Source of the DNA: Palsa-504 sp963787645
GTDB taxonomy: Bacteria; Actinomycetota; Actinomycetes; Streptosporangiales; Streptosporangiaceae
DNA length: 64,000 nucleotides
Reading direction: 5' to 3'
Assembly (NCBI GenBank): GCA_963787645.1
Contig: CAWBDS010000013.1
Location: 186,001-250,000, forward strand
Shown: in pieces, positions 15,830 through 25,336 of the stretch
Layout: each line of letters starts with the position of its first letter
Position numbering within the stretch: position 1 is the first letter of the stretch
Notes under the pieces: model-generated
Database searches by the model: none
The model's input: only the letters and a program-made list of their open reading frames with translations
Told to the model about the DNA's origin: nothing
Program-made: the position numbers and the translations under genes

Positions 15830-17388
15830 TTATTGCTGGCCTGGCGTATGAGGCGCTAGTCGCGGGTGGCGGAGTTCGACCTGGCCGCCGCCGTTCAGGA
15901 AGACGCCGAACCTGATCAGGTTGGCGTCCGCCGGGATCTGGGCGGTGACCTCATACTGGGTCCACTCGCCGGTTCCGGTGGCGAAGTCGAAATGGTTGGC
16001 CGGGTCTTCCCAGGGATCTGGGCTGGCCGCCCGGGGTGGCCTGGGCTGGCCCGGGCTGACGGCGCGAAGTGCCAGCCCGGCGCGGCCGTCTGCCTGGGCG
16101 GTGCGCAGTTCGCCGCGGAAGGTGACGGTGCGGCCGCGGTAGTCGTCGGGTTCGATTTCCTGGGCGAGGAAGGCGTATCCGGCCGGCTGGGGCCGGCCGC
16201 GGCCAGGATCGCCCGCCTGTTTTCGGTGGTGGCAGAATAGTCGAGCCCGGTGCTCTGGTGCAGGAAGGTGCCGCGGAGCTGCCAGTGGTCCAGGCCGTCG
16301 GTGAACGCCATGTTGTGAGGCTCGAACCGCCGGGGCAAAGACCTGGGGGGTGTCTGCTGGCTGCGGAACTGGCTGAGCAGGTCGGGGCCGGTGACGGGCC
16401 TGGCGAGCCGGTCCATGGCCGGGTCGTCGACGGCCAGCGGCGCGCCGGTGATGACGGCGAGGGTCAGGCCGTCGGCGAGGCTGGCGGTGACCGGCCGGGT
16501 TCCGCCGGGCCCGGCGATATCTATCCGCGTGGCGGTCACTCCCGGGCCCAGGTCGGTGACGGCCACGCCGGTCAGGATGACCCCGGCCGCCTGCAGCAGC
16601 CGGCCGGTCGTCTCCTCGGCATGATCATCGCCCAGGAGTTCCTCCTCGTGGAGGTCGTCGGGGCGGCTGAGCAGGCGCCAGGGCCTGTCGTACGGGACGC
16701 GGAGCCGGACCGGCAGCGCCCGGTGGCCGGCGTCGTCGGCGAGGATCACGAGCACGTGGTGGGTCTCCGTCCTCCCGTCTGGTGTGCGTCCGGGCCAGGG
16801 GTCGGCGTGCGCGATGCGGACAGCGGTCATGGGGATTCTCCGGGAGACGGCGGGGATGAGGTCGGGACGGTGCGCGGTGATGTACTCGCGCAGCCGGCGG
16901 CGGGCTTTGTGCAGGCTGGCCTTGGCGGCGCTGGCAGTGGCGGCGACCTGGCCGGCGGGCTGGTCGGCGTAGTAGAACAGGGTGACGGCGTGGCGCTGCC
17001 CGGGGGGCAGGCCGGCGACTGCGCGGCTGAGCACGTCGGCGCGGTCCAGGTCCTCAGCCGACGGCAGGCTGCCGGCCGAGGCCGGGTGCAGGTTCTCGGG
17101 CCAGTCGCCGAGCAGGGTCAGCGGCGCGCGGCGCCGCTGGGCGCGGCAGACGTTGGCCACGATGCCGCCCAGCCAGCCGGCGAACCGGCTGGGATCGCGC
17201 AGCCGGTCCAGCGAAAGGAACGCCTGCAGGAACGCGTCCTGCACGGCATCGTCGGCGTCGTCCGGCTGCGGGCACATCCGGGCCGCGCGGGCGCGGGCCA
17301 TCGGCAGGTGCCGCTCGACCAGCAGCCGGAACGCGGCTGGATCGCCGTCGCGGGCCAGCCGGACCAGGTCGCCGTCTGCGATGTCCAT
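15830..17388 (-). pseudogene. ECF-type sigma factor fused to BFN-like and beta-sandwich domains, frameshifted
   Basis: The frame opens at ATG 17388 with sigma region 2 (DDAVQDAFLQAFLSLDRL, FAGWLGGIVANVCR) and region 4 (GLPPGQRHAVTLFYYADQPAGQVA) within about 175 residues. A bifunctional-nuclease-like domain follows (VLVILADDAGHRALPVRLRV), then a beta-sandwich (NMAFTDGLDHWQLRGTF). At 16189-16192 a G4 run is one base short. After it the true sequence (QPAGYAFLAQEIEPDDYRGR and RTVTFRGELRT) continues in another frame to TAA at 15830-15832. The part after the sigma domain is a paralogue of the whole upstream protein. The two genes are 8 bp apart. Confidence 0.8.
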
Positions 17389-17396
17389 GCGTGGCT

Positions 17397-18419
17397 TTAC
17401 TCCTGGGCTTCTGGCCGGGCCGGGGACAGTTCCGCGCCGCGCAGCTCAATGCGGCCGGGGCCGGCCAGGGAGATGCCGAACCGGATGGTGATGGCCTCGC
17501 CGGGAACGGGCGTCGTGACCTCGTGCCAGGTCCAGTCGCTGCTGCCCGGGGCGGTCAGGCTGCTGCCGTGGTCGAGCCGGGTGGCGGGCAGGCCGGCCTG
17601 CTGGCGGCCGCTCACGGCCAGGTGCAGCCCGGCCTGGCCCGCCAGGCCGGCGGTGCGCAGCTGTCCGCGGAAGGTGACCGTGCGGCCGCGGTAGTCGTCG
17701 GCGTAGATGGCCTGGACGAGGACGGCGGAGCCGGCGGGTTCCGGGACCGTGGCGGCCAGGACCGCGGACTGGTCCGCGGCGGTGCAGGAGTAGTCCGGCC
17801 CGGCCGGCTGGCCGTGATCGAAGAAACTGCCAGCCAGTTCCCAGTAGTCCAGGCCGTCGGTGAACGCCATGTTCCGCGGCTCGAAACGACGCGCCGGGCG
17901 GCCCGGCGGCCAGCGCCAGGCCGGAGGCAGGAACGGCGCCAGCATATCGCCCTCCACCGGGACCGCGAGCCGGTCCATCACCTTGTCGGCCACCCGGGCC
18001 GGCGCCCCGGCCACGGCGGCCAGCGCCAGTCCGTACTTGGCGCTGACCGTGAACGGCCGGGTTCCGGTAGCCGTGGCCAGCTCGACACGAGTCGTGACCG
18101 TGTCCCAACGTAGCTCGGGCACATCGTCGCTGGCCGGCTCGATGTCCACCGCGCTGACCTCCGTCCCGGCCGTCCTCAGCAGCCGGACCGCTGTCTCCAG
18201 CAGCCCACTGGCCACCTCGGCGTCCGCGGCGGGCCGGCCCAGCCGGCTCAGCAGCTCCTTGTCGCCGTAAACCCGCAGCCACAGCGGCACCGCTCGGCGG
18301 CCCGCGTCGTCGGCCAGCACGACGAGACGCTGGTGCAGCCGCCAGTCGGGCAGGTCACTCCCGTCCGGGTCCCGTGCGGGCCGGTTGTAATGCGAAAGAA
18401 CGATGCGGACAGTCGTCAC
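17397..18419 (-). CDS. BFN-like protein with C-terminal beta-sandwich domain
   Basis: 340 residues from GTG 18419, which follows GGAGGA. The first half (QRLVVLADDAGRRAVPLWLRV, then SAKYGLALAAVAGAPARVADKVMDRLAVPVEG) resembles the bifunctional nuclease / DUF151 fold. The second half (FEPRNMAFTDGLDYWELAGSF, YADDYRGRTVTFRGQLRT, ITIRFGISLAGPGRIELRGAEL) looks like a jelly-roll or carbohydrate-binding-like domain. The same two domains follow the sigma domain in the next gene. It may sense a ligand or partner of the sigma factor; that role is inference. Confidence 0.6.
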   Translation of the reverse strand: MTTVRIVLSHYNRPARDPDGSDLPDWRLHQRLVVLADDAGRRAVPLWLRVYGDKELLSRLGRPAADAEVASGLLETAVRLLRTAGTEVSAVDIEPASDDVPELRWDTVTTRVELATATGTRPFTVSAKYGLALAAVAGAPARVADKVMDRLAVPVEGDMLAPFLPPAWRWPPGRPARRFEPRNMAFTDGLDYWELAGSFFDHGQPAGPDYSCTAADQSAVLAATVPEPAGSAVLVQAIYADDYRGRTVTFRGQLRTAGLAGQAGLHLAVSGRQQAGLPATRLDHGSSLTAPGSSDWTWHEVTTPVPGEAITIRFGISLAGPGRIELRGAELSPARPEAQE

Positions 18420-18949
18420 GGCGGTCCTCCAGCAGGCGGCGAGACGGCGATTCGGCTCACACTTGTTAGTGTCCGACGGCCCGCCACTGGTTACCCGCCT
18501 GCCGCCGCGTCGGGCCAGGAAATCGGATGAAGTGAGCCGCAGTGCGGCCGGACCGCAGGCGCGGGTTCTGGATGGTAACGACGTCGTTGCGCGACCTGGC
18601 AGAGGCGGTTCATGTGGTGACGGATGGGCAGGCGGGGCGGCAGTGCCCCGAGCAAGGTGGCCCGGCGATCCAAAGCCCGGACCACTGATCATGGGGATCT
18701 GCCCGTTCCCGGCCCCCGGGTCTCCGCTGACCGCGCCCGCCGCTCCCGGACGCAACACGCCGCCGCCGCGACCACTTCATAGCTGCGTATCAATAACCCA
18801 CGCGCCCCGCGGACCGCCACCCCACCCGAGCCGCCCCGCGAGCCAGCCCTCAACCCTCGGCGCACGTCCCGGACCAGCCTGAACGCCAAGGCGAGTAACG
18901 CGCCTTTCATCCACGAAACGCACCGTTCGCGCCGGTCAGCGCCACTTTG

Positions 18950-18979
18950 CTTGATAAAAAGGTTATCAAGCCTTAACCT
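18950..18979 (+). promoter_or_regulatory. Promoter of rny with overlapping inverted repeat
   Basis: TTGATA (18951-18956) and TAACCT (18974-18979) are 17 bp apart, a good SigA-type promoter. CTTGATAA (18950-18957) and TTATCAAG (18963-18970) form a perfect inverted repeat covering the -35 and spacer, so a repressor could act here. The AT content stands out from the flanks. The leader would be about 245 nt. Confidence 0.6.
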
Positions 18980-19126
18980 CACGGCAGCGAGAAGTTGTCC
19001 CGCTCTGCACGGAAAGTCGGGGCACCGGACGAGCCAAAGACCAGCAAAAGACCAGCGGAGGAGAAGCAAACAGACACGTAAAGTGACCAGGAGGCTGGGC
19101 CGGAGAACAGCCGGCGGGCCATTGCC

Positions 19127-19156
19127 GCGTGCGAGCGCGTGCGAGCGCGTGCGAGC
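19127..19156. repeat. 10-bp tandem repeat, three units
   Basis: GCGTGCGAGC occurs three times in a row without change, in the presumed rny leader. It may be a hairpin-forming or slippage-prone element. Confidence 0.8.
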
Positions 19157-19230
19157 ACCCGCACCAGGGCATAAAACCCTGAACCGGTGTTACAACACAA
19201 AGGTGCCCCGAGGGCTATGGACGGAAAGGG

Positions 19231-20832
19231 GTGACCGTGAGCAGCGGATTGTCGCTCGCGTTCATGGTAATCGGGTTGCTCGCGGTGGTCTTCGCGCTGG
19301 TCGTGCTCTGGCGGCGGGTCCCGGCCGCCGCAAACACGCAGCTCACCCAAGCCCAGGACCGCACCCAGCTGGAAACGGCCAGCCAGGAAGCCGAGCACAT
19401 CCGCGCGCGCGCCGAGACCGAAGCCACCGGCATCCTGGCCCGAGCCCGCGACGAGGCCGAACAGGCCGCCCAGGGCCGCCGTGAAGTCGAAGAGGAGATC
19501 CGCGCGGTCAAGGACGAGGTCCGCGAGCTGCGCGGCGACCTCGAGCGCCGCGAGCTGCGTCTGGCCGACCGCGAGCAGCGGCTGGATGAGGAGCTCAAGC
19601 GGATCGAAGACCGCGCCCAGAACCTGGCCACCCGCAAGCAGGATCTCGACCGCCGGGCCGCCGAGCTCGACCAGCAGGATGCCGAACGCAAGAGCGAGCT
19701 CGAGCGCGTCGCCGGCCTTACCGGCGATCAGGCCAAGGCCGAACTGGTCACCGCCATCGAGAACCAGGCCAAGCGCGAGGCCGCGCTCATCGTCCGGGAC
19801 CTCGAGCACGAGGCGAAGATCGAAGGGGAGAAGCGCGCCCGCAAGATCGTCACGCTGGCCATCCAGCGGGTCGCCACCGAGCAGACCAGCGAGTCGGTAG
19901 TCTCCGTGCTGCACCTGCCGGGCGATGAGATGAAGGGCCGCATCATCGGCCGCGAGGGCCGCAACATCCGGGCCTTCGAGTCCGTGACCGGCGTCAACCT
20001 GATCATCGACGACACGCCCGAGGCCGTCCTGCTGTCGTGCTTCGACCCGGTCCGACGGGAGATCGCCCGGCTGACCCTGGACCGGCTGATCGCCGATGGC
20101 CGGATCCACCCGCAGCGGATCGAGGACGCCTACGAGCGGGGCAAGGCCGAGATCGAGCAGCTGTGCAAGCGGGCCGGCGAGGACGCGCTGGTCGAACTAG
20201 GCATCACCGACATGCACCCGGAACTGACCGACCTGCTGGGCCGGCTGCGTTACCGCACCTCCTACGGGCAGAACGTCCTGCGCCACCTGGTCGAGTCGGC
20301 GCACCTCGCGGGCATGATGGCCAGCGAGCTGCGGATGGACCCGCTGCTGCTCAAGCGCTGCACGGTGCTGCATGACATCGGCAAGGCGCTCACCCACGAG
20401 GTCGAGGGCAGCCACGCGCTGATCGGCGCCGAGATCGCCCGCCGCTACGGCGAATCAGAAGACGTGGTACACGCCATCGAGGCGCATCACAACGAGGTCG
20501 AGGTCCGCACCGTCGAAGCCGTGCTCACCCAGGCCGCGGACGCGATGAGCGGCGGCCGGCCGGGCGCGCGGCGCGAATCGCTGGAGATGTACGTCAAGCG
20601 CCTGGAGCGCCTGGAACAGATCGCCGGCGACCACGAGGGCGTGGAAAAGGTCTTTGCCATGCAGGCGGGCCGCGAGATCCGGGTCATGGTCAAGCCCGAC
20701 CGGATCGACGACATCCAGGCTCAGGTGATCGCGCGCGACATCGCCAAGCAGGTCGAAGAGGAGTTGACCTACCCGGGCCAGATCCGCATCACCGTGGTCC
20801 GCGAGTCCCGCGCCACCGAGTTCGCCCGCTGA
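19231..20832 (+). CDS. rny: Ribonuclease Y
   Basis: 533 residues. Membrane-bound endoribonuclease that starts mRNA decay. The order is a short N-terminal transmembrane helix (LAFMVIGLLAVVFALVVLW), a long charged coiled coil to about residue 205, a KH domain (DEMKGRIIGREGRNIRAFE, followed by GVNLIIDDTPEAV) and an HD domain with CTVLHDIGKALTHEVEGSHA near residue 380. It ends in ITVVRESRATEFAR. GTG 19231 follows GGAAAGG; GTG 19237 is possible too. It ends three bases from the converging kinase gene. Confidence 0.95.
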   Translation: MTVSSGLSLAFMVIGLLAVVFALVVLWRRVPAAANTQLTQAQDRTQLETASQEAEHIRARAETEATGILARARDEAEQAAQGRREVEEEIRAVKDEVRELRGDLERRELRLADREQRLDEELKRIEDRAQNLATRKQDLDRRAAELDQQDAERKSELERVAGLTGDQAKAELVTAIENQAKREAALIVRDLEHEAKIEGEKRARKIVTLAIQRVATEQTSESVVSVLHLPGDEMKGRIIGREGRNIRAFESVTGVNLIIDDTPEAVLLSCFDPVRREIARLTLDRLIADGRIHPQRIEDAYERGKAEIEQLCKRAGEDALVELGITDMHPELTDLLGRLRYRTSYGQNVLRHLVESAHLAGMMASELRMDPLLLKRCTVLHDIGKALTHEVEGSHALIGAEIARRYGESEDVVHAIEAHHNEVEVRTVEAVLTQAADAMSGGRPGARRESLEMYVKRLERLEQIAGDHEGVEKVFAMQAGREIRVMVKPDRIDDIQAQVIARDIAKQVEEELTYPGQIRITVVRESRATEFAR

Positions 20833-20835
20833 CCG

Positions 20836-23112
20836 CTACGCGCCTGCCGAGCCGAGGAACTTGGTGTTCCAGACGTACGCGTCGCCCGCCGTGTCGGTGC
20901 TGGCCAGCAGGCCGCCGCTGGGGCTGAACGCGACGCCGATGATGCCCTTGCCCAGCGGGTCGGACAGCGTGTCCACGAACTTGCCGGTGTTCAGGTTCCA
21001 GAAGCTGACGTTGCCGACCGTATCCCCGGCGGCCAGGAAGTTCCCGTCCGAGGTGAAGGCGATGTCGGCGAATTCGGAGTTGTAGAACGACTGCAGCGAG
21101 TAGATCAGCTTGCCGGTCGACACACTCCACACGTAGACCACCCCGTCGGTGGTGGTGCTGGACTCGTCGGAGACCGCGATCTCGCTCCCGGACGGGCTGA
21201 ACGCGACGTCGTACAGGCCTTTGCTCCCCGGATCCTTGAACGTGCTGGTCAGCTGCCCGGTAGACAGGTTCCACAGGTACGTGCTGCCGTCGGTGTCCCC
21301 GGCGGCCAGGAAGTTCCCGTCCGGGCTGAACGCGACCCCGTACACGCTCTTGCCGCCCGGGTCGCGGAAGCTCCTGGACGCGGTGGGGTTCGCCTTGCCG
21401 CCCCCCACGTTCCACAGATAGGTGCTGCCGCCGTTGCTGCCGACCGCGACCATGGTGCCGTCCGGGCTGAACGCCACCCGGTCGTTGTCCCGGCTGCCGT
21501 TGGACAAAGTGCCGGTGACCGTGCCGCTGGCCCCGCTCCACAGGTAGATGTTGCCGTTCGCGTCGGCCATCGCGTAGGTGTCGCTGGCCGACGCGAACGC
21601 GATGCCGTTCACGCCGTTGCTCTTCGGATCCTTGTACGTGGCCTGGACCGTGCCGTTGGTCAGATCCCACAGGTAGCTGCTGCCGTCGCCGTCGCCGGTG
21701 GCCAGCGTGGTCTCGGAGCTGAACACGTCACCGAACACGTTCTTGCCGCCCGGATCGTGCAGGGAGAACTCAGGCTTGGTCGGCGTCCCGGCCACGGCAG
21801 GCGGGCTCGCGCTGGCCGACGGGTGACCGCTCGCGCGGGCCGAAGACGAGGATCCGATCGCCACCGGAGGCTTCGAGGTCTTGGGGTTACTGCTGCTGAG
21901 CACGATGCCCACCACCGCGCCGACGAGCACGATGACGGCCGCCACGATCAGCACCGTCCGGCGCGACCCGCCGCCGGACCTGCGCCCAGAGCCGCCGCCC
22001 TGCGCTGCCGCCGGCCACATCTGCCCGGCCGGCCGCTGGTCCTGCCTGGCCCCGTCCGGACCGGTCCGCTGCTGGTCAGAGACCTGACCGGGCCCGGTCC
22101 GGTCACCGGTCCGCATGGTCTGGGTCGGCTCATACGAAGCGGCCGGAAAGGACCCGGGCGAAGCAGCCCCGGAAGGACCTTGCGAGGCCGATGGGTACTG
22201 CCTGGGCTCCGGCGGCGCGGCGTACCCCCGCGGCCCCGCGGCCACCGGCGGCCCCGCAGCCGCCGGCGGCGCCGGGTCAAGGCGCAGGGCCGGCTCGGCG
22301 GCGGTGCCGGTCTCGGCCAGGCGCTCCATGATGGTGGCCAGGCTGGGCCGGCTGGCCGCGGACTTGGACAGGCAGTCCCGGACCAGGTCCCGGAAGCCGT
22401 GCTCCTCGGCCACCCCGGTCAGGTCCGGCGGCTCGGAGGTGATGCGGTAGATCACGGTGACGATCGAGTCGTCGCCGAACGTGATCCGCGCCGTGGCCGC
22501 GAAGGCCAGCGTGCAGCCCAGCGCGAACACGTCGCTGGCGGGGCCGGCCACCTCGCCGCGCAGCTGCTCGGGAGACATGTAGGAGTACGTGCCGACGACC
22601 ATCCCGGCCGTGGTCATCGGGGTGGCCTCGGCCGCCCGGGCGATCCCGAAGTCGATGATGCGCGGCCCGTCGTCGGCCAGGATCACGTTGCTCGGCTTCA
22701 GGTCGCGGTGGACCAGCCCGCAGGCGTGGATCGCGGCCAGCCCTTCGGCCAGGCCCGCGCCCAGCCGGCACACCCGCTCCAGGCTGAACGGCCCGCCTTC
22801 GGCGACGGCCTGCTGCAGCGAGGGGCCGTGGATGAACGCGGTGACCATCCAGGGCGGGTCGGCCTCGGGGTCGGCGTCCACCACCGACGCGGTGTGGAAG
22901 CCGCCCACCCGCCGCGCCGCCTCGATCTCGCGCGCGAACCGCTCGCGGAACTGCCTGCCGCTGGCGTACCCGGGATGGATGACCTTCACCGCGACCTGGC
23001 GGCCGCCCGGCGACAGGCCCAGGAACACCTGGCCCATCCCGCCCTCGCCCAGCCGCCCGATCAGCCGGTAGTTACCCACCTTGCTCGGGTCACCGGGCCT
23101 GAGCTGCTCCAT
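20836..23112 (-). CDS. Transmembrane Ser/Thr protein kinase with C-terminal WD40 propeller
   Basis: 758 residues from ATG 23112 (MEQLRPGDP). The PknB-like kinase domain covers about residues 13-270, with GEGGMGQVFLG, the VAVKVI lysine, the catalytic HRDLKPSN, IDFGIA and GTYSYMSPEQLRG. A Pro/Gln/Gly-rich linker follows, then one transmembrane helix (TVLIVAAVIVLVGAVVGIVL, about residues 410-430). The outer part has about seven WD40-like repeats with recurring VAFSPDGNFLAAGD and YLWN. The propeller is extracytoplasmic and probably senses a ligand or scaffold. Its gene sits tail to tail with rny. Confidence 0.88.
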   Translation of the reverse strand: MEQLRPGDPSKVGNYRLIGRLGEGGMGQVFLGLSPGGRQVAVKVIHPGYASGRQFRERFAREIEAARRVGGFHTASVVDADPEADPPWMVTAFIHGPSLQQAVAEGGPFSLERVCRLGAGLAEGLAAIHACGLVHRDLKPSNVILADDGPRIIDFGIARAAEATPMTTAGMVVGTYSYMSPEQLRGEVAGPASDVFALGCTLAFAATARITFGDDSIVTVIYRITSEPPDLTGVAEEHGFRDLVRDCLSKSAASRPSLATIMERLAETGTAAEPALRLDPAPPAAAGPPVAAGPRGYAAPPEPRQYPSASQGPSGAASPGSFPAASYEPTQTMRTGDRTGPGQVSDQQRTGPDGARQDQRPAGQMWPAAAQGGGSGRRSGGGSRRTVLIVAAVIVLVGAVVGIVLSSSNPKTSKPPVAIGSSSSARASGHPSASASPPAVAGTPTKPEFSLHDPGGKNVFGDVFSSETTLATGDGDGSSYLWDLTNGTVQATYKDPKSNGVNGIAFASASDTYAMADANGNIYLWSGASGTVTGTLSNGSRDNDRVAFSPDGTMVAVGSNGGSTYLWNVGGGKANPTASRSFRDPGGKSVYGVAFSPDGNFLAAGDTDGSTYLWNLSTGQLTSTFKDPGSKGLYDVAFSPSGSEIAVSDESSTTTDGVVYVWSVSTGKLIYSLQSFYNSEFADIAFTSDGNFLAAGDTVGNVSFWNLNTGKFVDTLSDPLGKGIIGVAFSPSGGLLASTDTAGDAYVWNTKFLGSAGA

Positions 23113-23230
23113 AACCCGAGTCCACCCCACCCACGGACCATCAACCGTTACAGAAGAGAACAGTTGATAGTAGAAGATAACTGCCCTAGCCGGCCGGGCA
23201 CCCCGACAACTGCTTCCTCCCGCCACATCC

Positions 23231-23262
23231 CTTTTTTCTTTTATGCCGAACGGGCCGTGGTG
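23231..23262 (+). repeat. Dispersed repeat, copy C, at the 3' end of the S9 peptidase gene
   Basis: A T-rich stretch is followed by TTATGCCGAACGGGCCGTGG and then TG. The last 23 bases from TTTATG match copy D near 45845. The TTA at 23241-23243 is the stop codon (TAA) of the minus-strand peptidase gene, so the repeat supplies that gene's end. Confidence 0.6.
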
Positions 23263-25244
23263 CTCGCGTCCGCCCCGCTCAACGCGACCGGCGGTACGCC
23301 CGGCGGGGTGAAGCCCATGATCTGGCCGTACCAGGACAGCTCCGCCTCCAGGCTGGTGATGATGCTCTCCGCCTTCCGGAACCCGTGCGACTCCCCGGCA
23401 AAGGTCAAGAACGCGTAGGGGATCCCGTGCGCGGCCAGTTCGGCCGCGATGGCTTCGGACTGGACGGGCGGCACGACCGGATCGTCGAGGCCCTGCAGCA
23501 GCAGGATCGGGCAGGTGAGGTCGTTCACGTGACCGACCGGCGCCCGCTCGGCGTACAGGGCGCCGGATTCCGGCAGCGGCCCGATCAGGCCGTCCAGGTA
23601 GCGCGACTCGAAGTCGTGCGTCTCCTCCGCGAATCCGCGCAGGTCGGCGACCCCGTAGTAGGACACGGCGGCCGCGAAGACCGCGCCGTGCTCGGTATCG
23701 CGGTCAGTGCCGGAGGTCACCGCGGCCAGGGCCGTCCAGCCTCCGGCCGAGTTCCCGCGGATGCCGAGCCGCTTGCCGTCGGCCTGGCCCGCCTCGGCCA
23801 GCGCGAGCACGGCGCTGATCACGTCGGCGACGTCCACCACGCCCCATTGCCCGCGCAGCCGCTCCCGGTAGTCCCGGCCGTACCCGCTCGAGCCTCCGTA
23901 GTTTACGTCGATGATCCCGATGCCCCGGCTGGTGAAGAACGCCTTCTCCAGGTCCAGCCGCGGGACCACATGCGAGGTCGGGCCGCCGTGCACCCAGACG
24001 ATGTACGGCGGCAGTTCGCCCTCGGGAGCCGACGCCGCCGGGTTGGCCGGCGGGTAGACCAGCGCGTGTACCGTCTCGCCGGACGGCCCGGCCAGTCGTT
24101 CGGCGCGCGGCACCGGCAGGTAGGCGGCGTCGGGCAGGTCGTCGGCCTCCCGGCGCAACTCGGTGACCCGGGGCGCCTCGCCGGGCGGCGGGATGTCCAC
24201 CCGGATCACGCCGAACGGCACCGCCGGGCCGCCCGCGGTCGTGGCCACGCTGGCCCCGGAGGCCGAAAGCCACGGCGCGAACGTCTGGTACGGCAGGTCG
24301 AAGTCGGTCAGCTGACCCGTCTCCGGATCGAGCACGCCGAGTCGTGAGGCCCCGGTCCCGTGGCTGACCGCCAGGCGCCCGTCGCCGAGCACGGCGAACG
24401 GATACGTGCCGAGCTGCCACAGCGGCGCGGCGAACTCCTCAGCCCGCGGGCACAGGGCTTGCGGCGTGCCCACCGGACCGGTTAGGTACAGGTTCCACCA
24501 CCCGGACCGGTCCGAGACCGCGTACAGGCTGCGGTCATCGCGCCAGACCGGAGCCAGCACCGACTCCCGGTCGCCGCCCATGACCACCTGGTGCCGCCGG
24601 TCGCCGGGCGCGGCCACCCGCAGCTCGGTGCCATCCCACGGCATCCGGGGATGATCCCAGCAGATCCAGGCCAGCATGCTGCCGTCCGGGGACGGAGCCG
24701 GGAAGGCGAAGAAGTCCGATCCGCTGACCAGCACCCGGACCGCGTTGGCGCGGCCCGCCGCCGAACCATCCAGCGGGACCGCTACGATCGCCCGGGTGAT
24801 CCGGCCTCCGGCGTGCCGCTCCCGGACGCACCAGATCTCGTCGCCGCCGGGTCCGAGCACGAAGTCGGCGAACCGGTCGGCCGCGTCCTGGCCGGGCGCG
24901 GCGGTCAGCGGTTGCGGATCCGGCCCAGCCGCGCGGCAGCGGTACAGCCGCTGGTCGGCGAAGTTCGCGAACACGAAGCCGTCCGGTAGCGGCAGGTAGG
25001 ACTGGCCGCCGTACTCGTGCACCCGGGTCCGGGCGTTCCACGGTGCCGGGAGCAGATCACGGCACACGCCGTCCGGGCCTTGGCAGACCACGGCCAGCCG
25101 GCCGCCGTCGGCCGGGCGCATCTCCTGCCACCACACTTGCGAGCCGGTGATCACCGGGAACGAGAGGCCGATCCGCTTACGCGCGACGTCGGCACCCGTA
25201 ATGGGAGAGGGCCATTCGCCGTACATGTGCGTTTCCGTAATCAT
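23241..25244 (-). CDS. S9 family prolyl oligopeptidase-like peptidase
   Basis: 667 residues, cytoplasmic, no signal peptide. The first 400 residues form the beta-propeller (SGSDFFAFPAPSPDGSMLAW, LYAVSDRSGWWNLYL). The alpha/beta hydrolase domain follows: oxyanion and fold segment PPYIVWVHGGPTSH, GIIDVNYGGSSGYGRDYRER, nucleophile GNSAGG near residue 498, Asp in LQGLDDPVV near 586 and His in GESHGF near 618. It probably acts as a dipeptidyl or acylaminoacyl peptidase. ATG 25226 (MYGEWPSPI) is an alternative start. The last residues fall inside repeat copy C. Confidence 0.88.
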   Translation of the reverse strand: MITETHMYGEWPSPITGADVARKRIGLSFPVITGSQVWWQEMRPADGGRLAVVCQGPDGVCRDLLPAPWNARTRVHEYGGQSYLPLPDGFVFANFADQRLYRCRAAGPDPQPLTAAPGQDAADRFADFVLGPGGDEIWCVRERHAGGRITRAIVAVPLDGSAAGRANAVRVLVSGSDFFAFPAPSPDGSMLAWICWDHPRMPWDGTELRVAAPGDRRHQVVMGGDRESVLAPVWRDDRSLYAVSDRSGWWNLYLTGPVGTPQALCPRAEEFAAPLWQLGTYPFAVLGDGRLAVSHGTGASRLGVLDPETGQLTDFDLPYQTFAPWLSASGASVATTAGGPAVPFGVIRVDIPPPGEAPRVTELRREADDLPDAAYLPVPRAERLAGPSGETVHALVYPPANPAASAPEGELPPYIVWVHGGPTSHVVPRLDLEKAFFTSRGIGIIDVNYGGSSGYGRDYRERLRGQWGVVDVADVISAVLALAEAGQADGKRLGIRGNSAGGWTALAAVTSGTDRDTEHGAVFAAAVSYYGVADLRGFAEETHDFESRYLDGLIGPLPESGALYAERAPVGHVNDLTCPILLLQGLDDPVVPPVQSEAIAAELAAHGIPYAFLTFAGESHGFRKAESIITSLEAELSWYGQIMGFTPPGVPPVALSGADASTTARSA

Positions 25245-25321
25245 TTGCCTACAGATATATCACGGCGGGAGGGTCTGGCCATGGCTCACGTGACGCACCT
25301 AGCCGAACCCCGTGCTGCCCC

Positions 25322-25336
25322 TATCCTGTGTGTGTG
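25322..25336 (+). promoter_or_regulatory. Leaderless-type -10 element before miaB
   Basis: TATCCT at 25322-25327 ends six bases before GTG 25334. There is no ribosome binding site, so miaB is probably leaderless. No clear -35 hexamer is seen. Confidence 0.45.

Larger units (their letters stand above)
18420..19230. other. Long intergenic region upstream of rny
   Basis: 811 bp. The left 500 bp show no supported gene, only G/C-rich sequence with shadow frames. A promoter with an overlapping inverted repeat lies at 18950-18979. The last 245 bp would be the rny leader, containing three copies of a 10-bp repeat (19127-19156). Confidence 0.55.

Noticed and set aside
21757..23418. 553-codon plus-strand frame
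   Set aside because: Arg/Pro/Gly-rich shadow of the protein kinase gene, which has full kinase motifs.
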